From DYRB01 sp963802205 (GTDB lineage: Bacteria > Pseudomonadota > Gammaproteobacteria > Chromatiales > Chromatiaceae), in the NCBI GenBank assembly GCA_963802205.1, contig CAWDHW010000023.1, forward strand, positions 10,227 to 74,226: a stretch of DNA of 64,000 nucleotides. Direction: 5' to 3'. Shown here piece by piece: positions 34,368 to 43,485 of this stretch. The translations under genes were made by a program, and so were the position numbers. The notes under the pieces are model-generated. The model was not told the DNA's origin. It ran no database searches and was given only the letters and a program-made list of their open reading frames with translations. The first letter of the stretch is position 1; the number at the start of each line of letters is the position of its first letter.

Positions 34368-35066
34368 CTATCCCACGTCCGACCCGTCGGCGGGTTTGAC
34401 GGGCCTGCGCCGGCGCCGCCTGGACTTGGCCGGCGCCTCGTCGGGCTGAGCGGCGGGATCGGACTCGGCAGGGGTCGCCGCGGCGGCCTGGACTGGGACA
34501 GGGGCCGGCTTCCGATCCCGGCCGGGGGCCGGCGGCGCCATGAGGGCGGCGACCTCGGGCTCGCGCCGGCCGCGTCGCCCCTTCCCCGGGGCGGGTTCAG
34601 CGGCGGGCGTGGCGGGTTCTCCGCTGCGCGGCCAGGAGGTCAAGGCGGCCACCTCGGGCTCGCCCCGGCGGCGAGACCTGGGCGCACGGGGGTTCGGCCC
34701 CTCGGCATCCGGCTGGACCTGGGTCTGGGCCTTGCGCGCGGTGCGTGCCGGCGGCTGCGGGACCGGCTCCGGCTGGGCGACCACAGGGACCGCTGCGGCT
34801 GGCGCCTGAGCCGGAACCGGCGCTGGGGCGGCATCATCCCGGGCCTTGGACTTGGACCTCGACCTGGACCTGCGCTTAGGCCCTCCCCCGCCAGCCTCCT
34901 GGGACTCCGGCTCGGGTCTGGGCTGTGGCGTTTCATCCGCCGCGGGGGGCTGGGCCTCGGCGATGGCCGGCGCCCTGCCTTTGGCCTCCGCCGCAGCGGG
35001 CTTGGTCTGTGGCTTGGCCTGACTCGGTTCCGGGGCCCGGGCCTTGCCCGAGGGCCTGGCGGCCCC
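34368..35066 (-). other. rnr: Displaced C-terminal tail of RNase R in the alternative frame
   Basis: In this frame the minus strand reads GAARPSGKARAPEPSQAK, continues through Ala/Pro/Gln-rich and Arg/Ser-rich blocks (SRSRSKSKARDD), and ends KSRRRRRRPVKPADGSDVG with a stop at 34368. Codon choice and the basic, disordered character fit the usual C-terminal extension of RNase R better than the current frame does. Joining it needs one extra G at 35063-35067. The full product would then have about 970 residues. Confidence 0.7.
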
Positions 35067-37282
35067 CTTACCTTGGTCCCGGACTTTGGCATCAGGGCCG
35101 AGGCCACCAGCACGAAGTCGATCTTGCGTTCGTCCAGGTTGACCATGGCCACCTGGACCCGCAGCCGGTCGCCCAGGCGATAGACGTTACCGCTGCGCTC
35201 GCCGGTCAGGCGATGACCGATGGGGTCGAAATGGTAGTAGTCGTTGTGCAGGGCGGTGATGTGGACCAGGCCATCCACATAGACGTCGTCCAGTTCCACG
35301 AAGATGCCGAAGGAGGTGACGCTGGTGATGGTCCCGTCGAATTCCTCCCCAAGCTTGTCCTGCATGTACTCGCACTTGAGCCAGGACTCGGCGTCGCGGG
35401 TCGCCTCGTCGGCGCGCCGCTCGCTGCCGGAACAGTGCTCGGCGGCGGCCTGCAACTCATTCTGGGAGTATTCCAGGTCCTGCGGCGTACCGTCCGCCAG
35501 GATGTGCTTTACGATGCGGTGGACGATCAGGTCCGGATAGCGCCGGATGGGTGACGTGAAATGCGTGTAGGCGGGGAAGGCCAGGCCGAAGTGGCCAATG
35601 TTCTCGGAGCTATAGACCGCCTGCTGCATGGAGCGCAAGAGTACCGTCTGGATCATGTGGCGATCCGGGCGCTCACGGACCGAGGCCAGCAGCTTGGCGT
35701 AGTCGTCGGCGCTGGGGGCATCGCCGCCCCCTAGGGTCAGGGCCAACTCGGCGAGGAATTCCCGCAGGTCCGAGAGCTTCTCCGGGGTGGGTCCCTTGTG
35801 GATGCGGAAGATCCCCGGCATGCGCTTGCGCTCGAAGTGGCGCGCCGTGGCGACGTTGGCCGCCAGCATGCACTCCTCGATCAAGCGGTGGGCGTCGTTG
35901 CGGACCGTCGGGACTATGGCCTCCAGACGCCCGTCCGGGGCGAACTTGAAGCGGGTCTCGGTGGTATCGAAGTCGATGGCCCCGCGCGCCGCCCTGGCCT
36001 GGTGCAGGACCTTGTACAGGGCATAGAGGTTGTGCAGGTGGGGCAGTACCTCGGCATAGCGTTCGCACAGGACCGGGTCACCGTCAAGGGCGGCCGCCAC
36101 GTCCTCATAGATGAGGCGCGCCTGGGAGCGCATCACCCCCTCGAAGAAGCGGGAACGGATCGGTGTCCCCTCGGCGTTGAACAGGACCTCGCAGGCCATG
36201 CAGAGCCGATCCACCTGGGGATTGATGGAGCACAGCCCATTGGAGAGGACCTCCGGGAGCATGGGGATGACCCGGTCCGGGAAGTACACCGAATTGCCAC
36301 GCTCGCGGGCCTCGCGATCCAGGGCCGTGCCAGGCCGGACATAGGCGGAGACGTCGGCGATGCACACCAGGAGTTTCCACCCCTTGGGGGTGGGTTCGCA
36401 GTAGACGGCGTCGTCGAAGTCGCGGGCGTCGGCCCCGTCGATGGTCACCAGGGGGAACTTGCGCAGGTCCGTCCGCCCGGCCTTGGCCTCCTCAGGGACC
36501 TGCTCGGTGAGGGTCACGATTTCGGCCAGGACATCCTCCGGCCAATCCACCGACAGGTTGTGGGTGCGGATGGCAATGTCCGTCTCCATCCCGGCGGCCA
36601 TGTGGTCCCCCAGGACTTGGACGATGCGACCGATGGGCTGGGTGCGCTTGGTGGGCTGGTCGGTGACCTCCGCCACCACGATCTGCCCCGGTTGGGCCTC
36701 GCCGATGTGGTCCCGGGGGATGATGATCTCGTGGGTCAGGCGCTTGTTGTCCGGCACCACGAAGCCGACCCCGCCCTCCTGGTAGAGGCGCCCGACCACG
36801 CTGTGGGTCTTGCGCTCCAGGATCTCCACCACGCCGCCCTCCAGGCGCCCGCGGCGGTCCCGACCCGTGACCCGCACCACCACGCGGTCGCCGTGGAAGA
36901 GGCCGCGCATCTCCTTTGGGTACAGATACAGGTCGTCACCCCCGGCATCCGGCTTGACGAAGCCGAAGCCGTCCGGGTGGCCTATCACCCGCCCGGCGAC
37001 GAGGTCGCGGCTGTTGACCAGGCAGAAGGCGTTGACCCGGTTACGAACGAGCTGGCCGTCGCGGACCATGGCCCCGAGGCGCCGCTCCAGGGCGGTGACG
37101 TCCTCCTCAGAGGTCAGGGAGAGGGCCTGCGCCACCTCCTCGAAGGACTGCGGGGCGCCGTGGTCGGTGAGCGTCTGGAGGATGAACTCCCGACTCGGGA
37201 TCGGGTTGGCATACTTCTTGGCTTCGCGCTGCTGGTGAGGGTCCAAGTCCCTGGCCGAGGGTGCTCTTTTTCTTCTTGCCAC
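34640..37282 (-). CDS. rnr: Ribonuclease R, C-terminal tail frameshifted
   Basis: RNase R is a 3'-5' exoribonuclease that degrades structured RNA. Residues ~1-735 are standard: winged-helix start (SREFILQTLTDHGAPQSFEEVAQAL), cold-shock domains, the RNB catalytic core with IDGADARDFDDAVYCE and its Asp cluster, and an S1 domain (FDGTITSVTSFGIFVELDDVYVDGLVHIT). After LMPKSGTKVRG the frame runs into an unusual Arg/Pro/Ser tail. A one-base change in the G5 run at 35063-35067 would instead give a Lys/Ala/Pro-rich tail that continues to 34368. The catalytic part is unaffected. Confidence 0.93.
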   Translation of the reverse strand: MARRKRAPSARDLDPHQQREAKKYANPIPSREFILQTLTDHGAPQSFEEVAQALSLTSEEDVTALERRLGAMVRDGQLVRNRVNAFCLVNSRDLVAGRVIGHPDGFGFVKPDAGGDDLYLYPKEMRGLFHGDRVVVRVTGRDRRGRLEGGVVEILERKTHSVVGRLYQEGGVGFVVPDNKRLTHEIIIPRDHIGEAQPGQIVVAEVTDQPTKRTQPIGRIVQVLGDHMAAGMETDIAIRTHNLSVDWPEDVLAEIVTLTEQVPEEAKAGRTDLRKFPLVTIDGADARDFDDAVYCEPTPKGWKLLVCIADVSAYVRPGTALDREARERGNSVYFPDRVIPMLPEVLSNGLCSINPQVDRLCMACEVLFNAEGTPIRSRFFEGVMRSQARLIYEDVAAALDGDPVLCERYAEVLPHLHNLYALYKVLHQARAARGAIDFDTTETRFKFAPDGRLEAIVPTVRNDAHRLIEECMLAANVATARHFERKRMPGIFRIHKGPTPEKLSDLREFLAELALTLGGGDAPSADDYAKLLASVRERPDRHMIQTVLLRSMQQAVYSSENIGHFGLAFPAYTHFTSPIRRYPDLIVHRIVKHILADGTPQDLEYSQNELQAAAEHCSGSERRADEATRDAESWLKCEYMQDKLGEEFDGTITSVTSFGIFVELDDVYVDGLVHITALHNDYYHFDPIGHRLTGERSGNVYRLGDRLRVQVAMVNLDERKIDFVLVASALMPKSGTKVRGPPGPRARPGPRNRVRPSHRPSPLRRRPKAGRRPSPRPSPPRRMKRHSPDPSRSPRRLAGEGLSAGPGRGPSPRPGMMPPQRRFRLRRQPQRSLWSPSRSRSRSRRHAPRARPRPRSSRMPRGRTPVRPGLAAGASPRWPP

Positions 37283-37323
37283 GATCGCCGCCTGTAGGGT
37301 CCTAAAAGGTTGTTAGTGTAGCG

Positions 37324-37352
37324 TTGACAAGGTGCCGGTGTCTCACTAACAT
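37324..37352 (+). promoter_or_regulatory. Sigma-70 promoter of tRNA-Leu
   Basis: A consensus TTGACA (37324-37329) and TAACAT (37347-37352) are separated by 17 bases, and the mature tRNA begins 52 bases further on. It lies in the divergent gap upstream of rnr. Confidence 0.75.
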
Positions 37353-37403
37353 GCGCGCTTCCTTGGGGTTTGCGGTCCCTTCCGCTCCCCTTTAGGTCCA
37401 CCT

Positions 37404-37490
37404 GCCGGGGTGGCGGAATTGGTAGACGCGCTAGTTTCAGGTATTAGTGGGCGAAAGCCCGTGGAGGTTCAAGTCCTCTCCTCGGCACCA
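37404..37490 (+). tRNA. tRNA-Leu (anticodon CAG)
   Basis: The 87-base gene starts GCCGGGGTGGCGGAATTGG, with the class II leucine D-arm. The anticodon loop TTCAGGT contains CAG. A long variable arm (GTGGGCGAAAGCCCGT) and the T arm GGTTCAAGTCC follow. The 3' end CCTCGGC pairs with the 5' acceptor strand, and CCA is encoded. A promoter and a terminator flank it, so it is a single-gene unit. Confidence 0.97.
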
Positions 37491-37501
37491 AATCAAGGCC
37501 C

Positions 37502-37533
37502 AAAAAAGGCGCTGTTTCCACAGCGCCTTTTTT
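37502..37533 (+). terminator. Intrinsic terminator of tRNA-Leu
   Basis: AAAAAAGGCGCTG (37502-37514) pairs with CAGCGCCTTTTTT (37521-37533). The stem ends in a T run and lies 12 bases after the tRNA. Confidence 0.93.
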
Positions 37534-37536
37534 GTT

Positions 37537-37628
37537 GGCTCTGTCTGCGTCACGTGTAGGTCGGACTTCAGTCCGACGCGGCCTTGCCAGCAACCCCAGG
37601 CCCTGTGTCGGGCTTAAGCCCGACCTAC
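37537..37628. repeat. REP pair with one 14-base end of the composite element
   Basis: GGCTCTGTCTGCGT (37537-37550) matches the end motif of the units at 18486-18830. It is followed by GTAGGTCGGACTTCAGTCCGA (37556-37577) and by an inverted REP copy (37607-37628) ending CCGACCTAC. The other 15-mer end is missing. The last REP copy contains the stop codon (CTA, 37625-37627 on the + strand) of the convergent hydroxylase gene. Confidence 0.75.
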
Positions 37629-38299
37629 AGGTCCGCCCACATCCGCAGCAGGTTGGCGTAGGAGCGATCCACATACCCGGTGGTCTCGCTCCCCGGCGCC
37701 TCCTTGAGCAGCCCCTCCCGGGCGAGATTCAGCTCGTAGAGCAGTTCCCGCCTGGCCGCATCGCGCACATAGCTCTGTACCCAGGTCAGGGCCACCAGAC
37801 GCTGCCCGGCCGTCACCTCCGCCACCTTGTGCAGGCTCGACGACGGATAGATCACCGCATCCCCCGCCGGGAGCTTGACCTGGCGGTCGCCGAAGGGAGT
37901 GCGGATGGTCAACTCGCCGCCCTCGTAGGCCTCCGGCGGATTGAGGAAGACGGTCATGGACACATCGGTGCGAAAGCGAGGACCCGTGGTGCCCATGATC
38001 GGATCGTCCACATGGTCGCCGTAGGTCATCCCGGGCTCGTAGCGGGCGACGATGGGGTCCGCCACTCGGTGTGGCAGGGCACCGAAACGGAAGCGCTCGT
38101 TGTGGGCCAGGCTCGACATGAGGATGCGGATGATGAGCTTGACGCGCTCCGGGTCCTGCCGCATCTCAAGGTTGTGTTTGACCCGGGCGGCAGCGAAGCC
38201 GGCGGTCAGGCGCCCATCGACGAACTGCGCCCCGGCGAGGACCTCGTGGATCTTCTCCAACTGGGCGGCATTGAGCAGCTTGGGGATTGTGAGCAGCAT
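37625..38299 (-). CDS. PKHD-type Fe(II)/2-oxoglutarate hydroxylase (YbiX/PiuC)
   Basis: The 224-residue protein starts MLLTIPKLLNAAQLEKIHEVLAG and matches the PKHD hydroxylase family. The iron-binding facial triad is visible as His and Asp in YGDHVDDPIM and the distal His in YPSSSLHKVAEVTAGQR, with the 2-oxoglutarate-binding Arg nearby (GQRLVALTWVQS). PiuC-type genes often accompany iron-uptake receptors; none is present here. The final codons and TAG stop coincide with a REP palindrome, so the last residues may be altered. Confidence 0.92.
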   Translation of the reverse strand: MLLTIPKLLNAAQLEKIHEVLAGAQFVDGRLTAGFAAARVKHNLEMRQDPERVKLIIRILMSSLAHNERFRFGALPHRVADPIVARYEPGMTYGDHVDDPIMGTTGPRFRTDVSMTVFLNPPEAYEGGELTIRTPFGDRQVKLPAGDAVIYPSSSLHKVAEVTAGQRLVALTWVQSYVRDAARRELLYELNLAREGLLKEAPGSETTGYVDRSYANLLRMWADL

Positions 38300-38355
38300 G
38301 GCAGCGGGTCCGGATGGGTGAGCCCCCAGCGGACAACCCTGGAGGCGGGCCTTTG

Positions 38356-38375
38356 GTAGAATCGGCGCATTCTAC
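38356..38375 (+). promoter_or_regulatory. Perfect 7-bp inverted repeat over a -10 box
   Basis: GTAGAAT and ATTCTAC are separated by six bases (CGGCGC), centred 32 bases before the GTG start of the next gene. The left arm contains TAGAAT, a good -10 hexamer. The symmetry would suit a dimeric regulator. The regulator is unknown. Confidence 0.45.
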
Positions 38376-38397
38376 GCCCAACCGAGGAGATTTCAGG

Positions 38398-38997
38398 GTG
38401 ATACTCAAGGCTCTCGTCGACGATCAGACCTACTCCCTCGACGTGCCGGACTCCCTCATTGCCCAGGGTACGGAGTTCTTCGACAAGCTCGACCGGGACA
38501 TGGACCAGGGCTGGCAGATGAGTCGGGAATGGGTGGACCACCCCAACCAGATCCAGCGCGGCCAGATCGTGGCCGACAAACTCCTCACGGCCCTGGAGAG
38601 CGAGAACCAACGCCTCGGCCTGCTCATGGCCGGCTATCTGCTCAAGCGCCTGCCCAATCTCGACGAGGTGGACATCGACATCCAGGGCGAGGTCCAGAAC
38701 ACCCTCTTCCATTTCCGCGACGAGGCCCCCGACACCGCGGCCGCCGCCAGTGCCCCGCCGCAACCCCGCCGGACTGAGGCCCCCGAGGGCATGAGCAAGC
38801 TAGAGGCCATGGAGCAGGCCGGCAACGACGTAACCAAGGTCTTCCGGGTCGGCAAGGCCTACAGGTTCTCGGTCTTCGACCACCACACCGGCGAGTGGCA
38901 GGACTCCCCCACCATTGCCGACGCCCACGAGGCGGAGCGCCTGCGGCAGGCGGCCTTCAAGCACCGCTTCGACGCCCTTCGACGCGGTGGCAACTGA
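38398..38997 (+). CDS. Conserved protein of unknown function
   Basis: I place the start at the GTG at 38398, preceded by a good GAGGAG at about 38385; upstream codons are unlike a protein. The 199-residue product is acidic in its first 130 residues (ILKALVDDQTYSLDVPDSLI onward), has a Pro/Ala linker (~128-140) and a basic C-terminal part (VFRVGKAYRFSVFDHHTGEW). No signal peptide or membrane helix is seen. The second half may be a small beta domain. I do not recognise the family. It is divergent from the hydroxylase gene. Confidence 0.65.
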   Translation: MILKALVDDQTYSLDVPDSLIAQGTEFFDKLDRDMDQGWQMSREWVDHPNQIQRGQIVADKLLTALESENQRLGLLMAGYLLKRLPNLDEVDIDIQGEVQNTLFHFRDEAPDTAAAASAPPQPRRTEAPEGMSKLEAMEQAGNDVTKVFRVGKAYRFSVFDHHTGEWQDSPTIADAHEAERLRQAAFKHRFDALRRGGN

Positions 38998-39038
38998 GAT
39001 GCCGGGCTAACCCGCCTGCCACCGACCGAGATAGACCC

Positions 39039-40157
39039 CTAGCCTGCCAACGAGTCCAGGGCCGGCCAATCGGTGTAACCCCTGGCGCCACCCCCATAGA
39101 AGGTCTCCGGGTCCGGTGGGGTAAATGGACCGCCGCGGCGCAGGCGCTCGGGCAGGTCCGGGTTGGAGATGAAGGGCCGCCCGAAGGCGATCAGGTCCGC
39201 CTCGCCCGCGCTGAGTGCCGCCCGTGCCCGCGGACCGTCGAAGGCGCCGTTGAGCATGGTCAGACCCCTGTAATGCGGGCGGATGGCGGCCAGGATGGCC
39301 TCCATCTTGGGCGCGACCTGGCGCATCACATCCGTATCGGCCACGTGCAGATAACCGATGCCGACCCGCGCCAGGTGGCCGGCAACATGCCCCTGGGTCT
39401 CCACCGGGTCCGCGTCGGCAATGTCGTTGCCGGTAAACAGGGGTGACAGACGCACCCCGACCCGCCCCCTGGGGACCACGCCGGTTACGGCCTCCACCAC
39501 CTCGAAGAGAAAGCGGCAGCGTCCATCAAGGCTGCCGCCGTAGGCGTCGGTGCGTCGGTTGACATTGCTGGCAAGGAATTGATGGGGCAGATAGCCGTTG
39601 GCGGCATGGACTTCTACCCCATCGAAACCCGCGGCCAGGGCATTGCCTGCGGCCCGGGCATAGTCCTCCACCGTGGAGCGGATCTCCGCCAGGGTCAGGG
39701 GGCGCGGCGGCGAAGCCGGCAACCGCGCCGGATTGCCCTGGGCATCCAGCCCGAAGGCCAGGCAGGTCTCGCCGGTCACCGCCGAGGGGGCCACCGGGGA
39801 CTCGCCGCCGTGCAGCGAGACATGGGACACACGCCCGCAGTGCCAGAGCTGGAGGACCATGTGGCCACCCTTGGCATGCACGGCGTCGGTGACCAGCCGC
39901 CAACCGGCGATGTGTTCCGGGGTGAAGATCCCGGGGGTGAAGGCATACCCCTTGGCGATGGGTGAGATGTTGGTCGCCTCCGCAATGATGAGCCCGGCGG
40001 TGGCACGCTGGGCATAGTATTCCGCCATCATCGGGGTTGGGACATCCCCGGGCTGCCCGGCCCGGGAACGGGTCAGGGGGGCCATCACAACCCGATTGAG
40101 CAGGGTCAGGCCGGACCATTCGAGGGGCTGGAACATCGGGTCTTGGATGTAGGACAT
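39039..40157 (-). CDS. nemA: Old yellow enzyme family ene-reductase (NemA-like)
   Basis: The 372-residue FMN-dependent protein reduces activated C=C bonds (N-ethylmaleimide, nitro compounds) with NAD(P)H. VVMAPLTRSRA is the N-terminal FMN loop. The substrate-binding pair His184/Asn187 is in VEVHAANGYL, followed by the typical NRRTDAYGGSLDGRCRF and the C-terminal LIAFGRPFISNPDLPERL. The usual HAANGYLxDQF is LPHQF here, a small deviation. It may protect against electrophiles together with the Kef system, which is speculative. Confidence 0.93.
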   Translation of the reverse strand: MSYIQDPMFQPLEWSGLTLLNRVVMAPLTRSRAGQPGDVPTPMMAEYYAQRATAGLIIAEATNISPIAKGYAFTPGIFTPEHIAGWRLVTDAVHAKGGHMVLQLWHCGRVSHVSLHGGESPVAPSAVTGETCLAFGLDAQGNPARLPASPPRPLTLAEIRSTVEDYARAAGNALAAGFDGVEVHAANGYLPHQFLASNVNRRTDAYGGSLDGRCRFLFEVVEAVTGVVPRGRVGVRLSPLFTGNDIADADPVETQGHVAGHLARVGIGYLHVADTDVMRQVAPKMEAILAAIRPHYRGLTMLNGAFDGPRARAALSAGEADLIAFGRPFISNPDLPERLRRGGPFTPPDPETFYGGGARGYTDWPALDSLAG

Positions 40158-40322
40158 GGACGGCTCCGGTGGGACAGGGTCGGCGGGCGATGATGCCAGG
40201 GTCCAGGGCCTGCGCCTATACTGCCGGGGGCACGGAGCGGCCGCATCGCGGGGAGGTTGTCGGTTCAGGGTAATATCTGCGCCCGAAACCGCCCGCTAAC
40301 GCACTGACCCCGCGAGTTCCCC

Positions 40323-41399
40323 ATGCCAGACCCCGGCCATCCGCCAGCACGCCCCTTATCCCCGCACCCCTTTACCGCCCTCGCCGCTGCGCTCATGGCC
40401 GCAATGCTCGGTGCCTGCACCCAGCCCCAGGACGCCGGCTATGAGCGTGACATCCTGGTCTTCGGGACCCTGGCCCACCTGACCCTCTACGGCGTCCCAG
40501 CGCCGCGGGCGGCGGCCCTGGCGGACGCCGTGGATGCCAGACTCCAGCAAATGCACCGCTCCTGGCACGCCTGGCAGCCGAGCGAGGTGACCCGACTCAA
40601 TGCCGCCATCGCCAGGGGCGAGCCCTTCCTGGTCAGCGCCGAGGTCGCCGACCTCATCGCCGACTCCCAGACGGCCTATCGGGCCAGCGACGGCATGTTC
40701 AACCCCGCCGACGGGCACCTGTTCGCGCTCTGGGGCTTCCAGCAGGACGAGCCTCCCAAGGGCCCGCCGCCCTCGCGCGCGGCGGTCGCCGCCGTAGTGG
40801 CGGAGCACGCCGGGATGGACGACCTGACCCTGGACGGCGACACCGTCACCTCGCGCAACCCGCAGGTGGCCCTGGACTTCGGCGGCATCGCCAAGGGCTA
40901 TGCCGGGCAGGCCGTCATCGCCTGGCTGCGCAGCCAAGGGGTCGAGAACGCCATCTTCAACGCCGGTGGCGGACTCCAGGTGATGGGTAGTCACGGCGAG
41001 CGACCCTGGCGTATCGGTATCCGTGGCCCCGACGGCAGCGGGGTCCTGGGGGCCGTGGACTTGGGTCCCCAGGAGGAGGCCATGCACACCTCCGGCAACT
41101 ACGAGCGTTACCGGGAGTACGATGGCAAACGCTACCAGCACATCATCGACCCGCGCAGCGGGCTGCCGGCGGAACACATCGTTTCCGCCAGCGTCATCCA
41201 CCCCGATGGGGCCACCGCGGATGCCGCCGCCACTGCCCTGGTCATCGCCGGCCCCGAGGGCTGGGAGTCGGTCGCCCGACGCATGGGGGTGACCCAGGCC
41301 ATCCTGGTGGACGATCAGGGGACCGTCTACCTGACCCGTCAGATGCAGGAGCGGGTCCAGTTCCAGACGCCGCCGGCTCGGGTCCTGGTCAGCGACTGA
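40323..41399 (+). CDS. apbE: FAD:protein FMN transferase (ApbE), lipoprotein
   Basis: ApbE attaches FMN covalently to Thr/Ser in target proteins such as NqrB/RnfD-type subunits, using FAD. The 358-residue product has a hydrophobic leader ending in the lipobox LGAC (near residue 32), so it is anchored in a membrane facing the periplasm. Core motifs are VALDFGGIAKGYAGQAV, NAGGGLQVMG, and the DPRSGLPAEH and TADAAATALVIAG segments that bind FAD and magnesium. No flavoprotein target is encoded next to it. Confidence 0.95.
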   Translation: MPDPGHPPARPLSPHPFTALAAALMAAMLGACTQPQDAGYERDILVFGTLAHLTLYGVPAPRAAALADAVDARLQQMHRSWHAWQPSEVTRLNAAIARGEPFLVSAEVADLIADSQTAYRASDGMFNPADGHLFALWGFQQDEPPKGPPPSRAAVAAVVAEHAGMDDLTLDGDTVTSRNPQVALDFGGIAKGYAGQAVIAWLRSQGVENAIFNAGGGLQVMGSHGERPWRIGIRGPDGSGVLGAVDLGPQEEAMHTSGNYERYREYDGKRYQHIIDPRSGLPAEHIVSASVIHPDGATADAAATALVIAGPEGWESVARRMGVTQAILVDDQGTVYLTRQMQERVQFQTPPARVLVSD

Positions 41400-41473
41400 C
41401 CTCACTGCTCCGGCTTGACCGCCGCCGCCCGGGGCGGAAGACTTGGCCACCCTCGCCGCCCCGGAGCCCGGCC

Positions 41474-42691
41474 ATGAGTAACCCCAACACCCCCGAGCAC
41501 ACCCCTACCGCAGCAACGCAGCGCCCGGTTACCAGCCCGCCCCTGCACCCCGGCCCCAGAGGGTCGCGGCGGGCCGCCCGCCGGCATCAGCGCCCACTGG
41601 AGGCGCCACCGGGGATGCCCAAGGTAAGCCATGCCCCCGCCGGTGCCGCCGCGGGGATCGAATATCACGAACTGATCCAAACGCCCGGCCAGACCCCCGC
41701 ACGGGTCTTCTGCACGGATTATTGTTTGGACCAGTTTCAGGTCCAGGAGGTAACAGACATCGCCGCCTTCCTCGCCGTGCACCGCCCGACCTGGTCACAT
41801 GTGCGCTGGATCCATGTCGAGGGCTTGCAGGACCGCGGCGCCATCCGCGCCCTGGCGGAGAAGTACCAGTTGCACCCCTTGGCCATCGAGGATGCCCTGG
41901 ACGGTCACCACCGCCCCAAGGCCGAGGACTACCCCGGTACCGGCGACCTCCCCGGGCGCCTGTTCGTAGTGGCGCGCCGGGCGCGGTTGCTGGACGGCCA
42001 TCTGGTGGGTGAACAGGTCAGCTTCTTCCTCGGCCGCAACACCCTGCTGAGCTTCCAGCAGACCCCGTGCAGCGCGGTGGACGCCGTACGCCGGCGCTGC
42101 GAAAACCCACGCTCGCGCCTGCGGGAGAATGACGTGAGCTTCCTCCTGTACTCCCTGCTCGACGCCATCGTCGATCGCTTCTTTCCGATTCTCGACGAGA
42201 CATCGGCGCAACTGGAGGAGGCCGAGGAGGAGTTGTTGAGCGGACCCCACCTCCAGAACCTCCAGACCGTCCATCTGATCAAGCGCGACCTGGTGATGAT
42301 CCGGCGCATCGCCTGGCCCATGCGCGAGCTCGTCGCCCAGCTCCAGCGGGAGCGCCACGAGTGCCTGTCGGAAGTCACCCAGACCTACTTCCGCGACGTC
42401 TACGACCACTGCGTCCAGATCATCGATCTCATCGAAACCTATCGCGAGATTGCCTCGGCGGTGGCCGAAACCCATGTCTCCATGATCTCCAGCCGAACCA
42501 ACGAGATCATGAAAGTGCTGACCATCATCGGGACCATCTTCATTCCCCTGACCTTCCTTGCCGGGGTCTACGGGATGAACATGTACATCCCCGAGAACCA
42601 ATGGGACTGGAGCTATCCCATCTTCTGGGCGGTGTGCATCGCCATCGCCGGCTTCATGCTGTGGCGCTTCCGACGCGGGGGCTGGATCTAG
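41474..42691 (+). CDS. corA: CorA-family magnesium/cobalt transporter
   Basis: The 405-residue protein has a large cytoplasmic N-terminal domain (preceded by a ~60-residue Pro-rich extension) and two C-terminal transmembrane helices. The ion-selectivity motif GMN is in LAGVYGMNMYIPENQWDWSYP, and the C-terminus is basic (RFRRGGWI) as in CorA proteins. GMN argues for CorA rather than the zinc exporter ZntB, which has GIN in many members. The Pro-rich N-terminal extension is unusual; translation could start further downstream. Confidence 0.9.
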   Translation: MSNPNTPEHTPTAATQRPVTSPPLHPGPRGSRRAARRHQRPLEAPPGMPKVSHAPAGAAAGIEYHELIQTPGQTPARVFCTDYCLDQFQVQEVTDIAAFLAVHRPTWSHVRWIHVEGLQDRGAIRALAEKYQLHPLAIEDALDGHHRPKAEDYPGTGDLPGRLFVVARRARLLDGHLVGEQVSFFLGRNTLLSFQQTPCSAVDAVRRRCENPRSRLRENDVSFLLYSLLDAIVDRFFPILDETSAQLEEAEEELLSGPHLQNLQTVHLIKRDLVMIRRIAWPMRELVAQLQRERHECLSEVTQTYFRDVYDHCVQIIDLIETYREIASAVAETHVSMISSRTNEIMKVLTIIGTIFIPLTFLAGVYGMNMYIPENQWDWSYPIFWAVCIAIAGFMLWRFRRGGWI

Positions 42692-42849
42692 CCGCCGGCG
42701 GGGTATGGGACCGCTGCCTTGCCCCCCGGCCCGCGAGGTGCGCCGCCGGAGCGAGGCCATGGCGGAGGTGCCCATGCGGGTGCGCCACGCCGCTGTGCGT
42801 GGCTGGCGCTGTACCTGGGCATCGAGCCAGGCCAGCGCCGGTGGCTGAA

Positions 42850-43485
42850 TCAGCGGGGCGCGGAGACCGGTGCAGACACCGGAGCCGGCTCGGCGGGGAC
42901 GACCGGCACAGTGGCGGCATCGCCGCCCCCGATCAGCGCATTGAGCTTGTCGATCTGGACCTGGATGGCCGCGGGCATGACGTCCTTGAGGGCGTTGAGC
43001 TTGCTAACCGCCATTCGCGCCAATTCGGGCTTGTTCTGGGCAATGTAGTCTTCGGCCTGGGCGATCAGCTCCTTGGCCTTTTCCACCGCGGTGTTGGCCA
43101 TGTCCCCGGCGGTCTTGGCCGCAGCGGCCCCCTTCTCCCGAGCCAGGTCCGCCGTCTCCCGGGCCTTCTCGGCCATGGTCTCACGGGCGGCTTCGAGCTT
43201 TGGCCTGGCATCCTCGGCGAGTTCCTTGCCGCGCGCGACAGCAGACTCGGCCGCGGCCCGACCCTTCTCTACCGCCGTCTCGGCATAGCCTGCGGCCTTA
43301 TCCGCGGCGAACTTCGCCTGCTCCCTGGCCTGCTCCAACATCGTCTTTTCCGGCGTCGGGGAGGGCTGAACCGCCGGGGCTTGGGATTGATCTGTGGCCT
43401 GGGTCTTGGCGGGCTCATCGCTGGGCCCGCAAGCGGTCAGGATGACGGTGGCAACCAGGACGCCGGCAATGGGACGGATGTACAT
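42850..43485 (-). CDS. Ala/Lys/Glu-rich lipoprotein, LEA-like helical
   Basis: The 211-residue product has a lipobox (ILTAC, Cys19) and a Pro/Gln linker, then about 120 residues of repeating A-x-x-K/A-E-x-A pattern (KAAGYAETAVEKGRAAAESA) with 11-residue periodicity like late-embryogenesis-abundant or apolipoprotein helices. The C-terminal ~25 residues are Pro/Ala-rich. It would lie on the periplasmic side as an extended amphipathic coil. The family is not named with certainty; a stress or envelope-stabilising role is only an inference. Confidence 0.7.
   Translation of the reverse strand: MYIRPIAGVLVATVILTACGPSDEPAKTQATDQSQAPAVQPSPTPEKTMLEQAREQAKFAADKAAGYAETAVEKGRAAAESAVARGKELAEDARPKLEAARETMAEKARETADLAREKGAAAAKTAGDMANTAVEKAKELIAQAEDYIAQNKPELARMAVSKLNALKDVMPAAIQVQIDKLNALIGGGDAATVPVVPAEPAPVSAPVSAPR

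Noticed and set aside
35798..37297. 499-codon forward frame opposite rnr
   Set aside because: Antisense to the intact catalytic part of RNase R; no domain, no ribosome-binding site.
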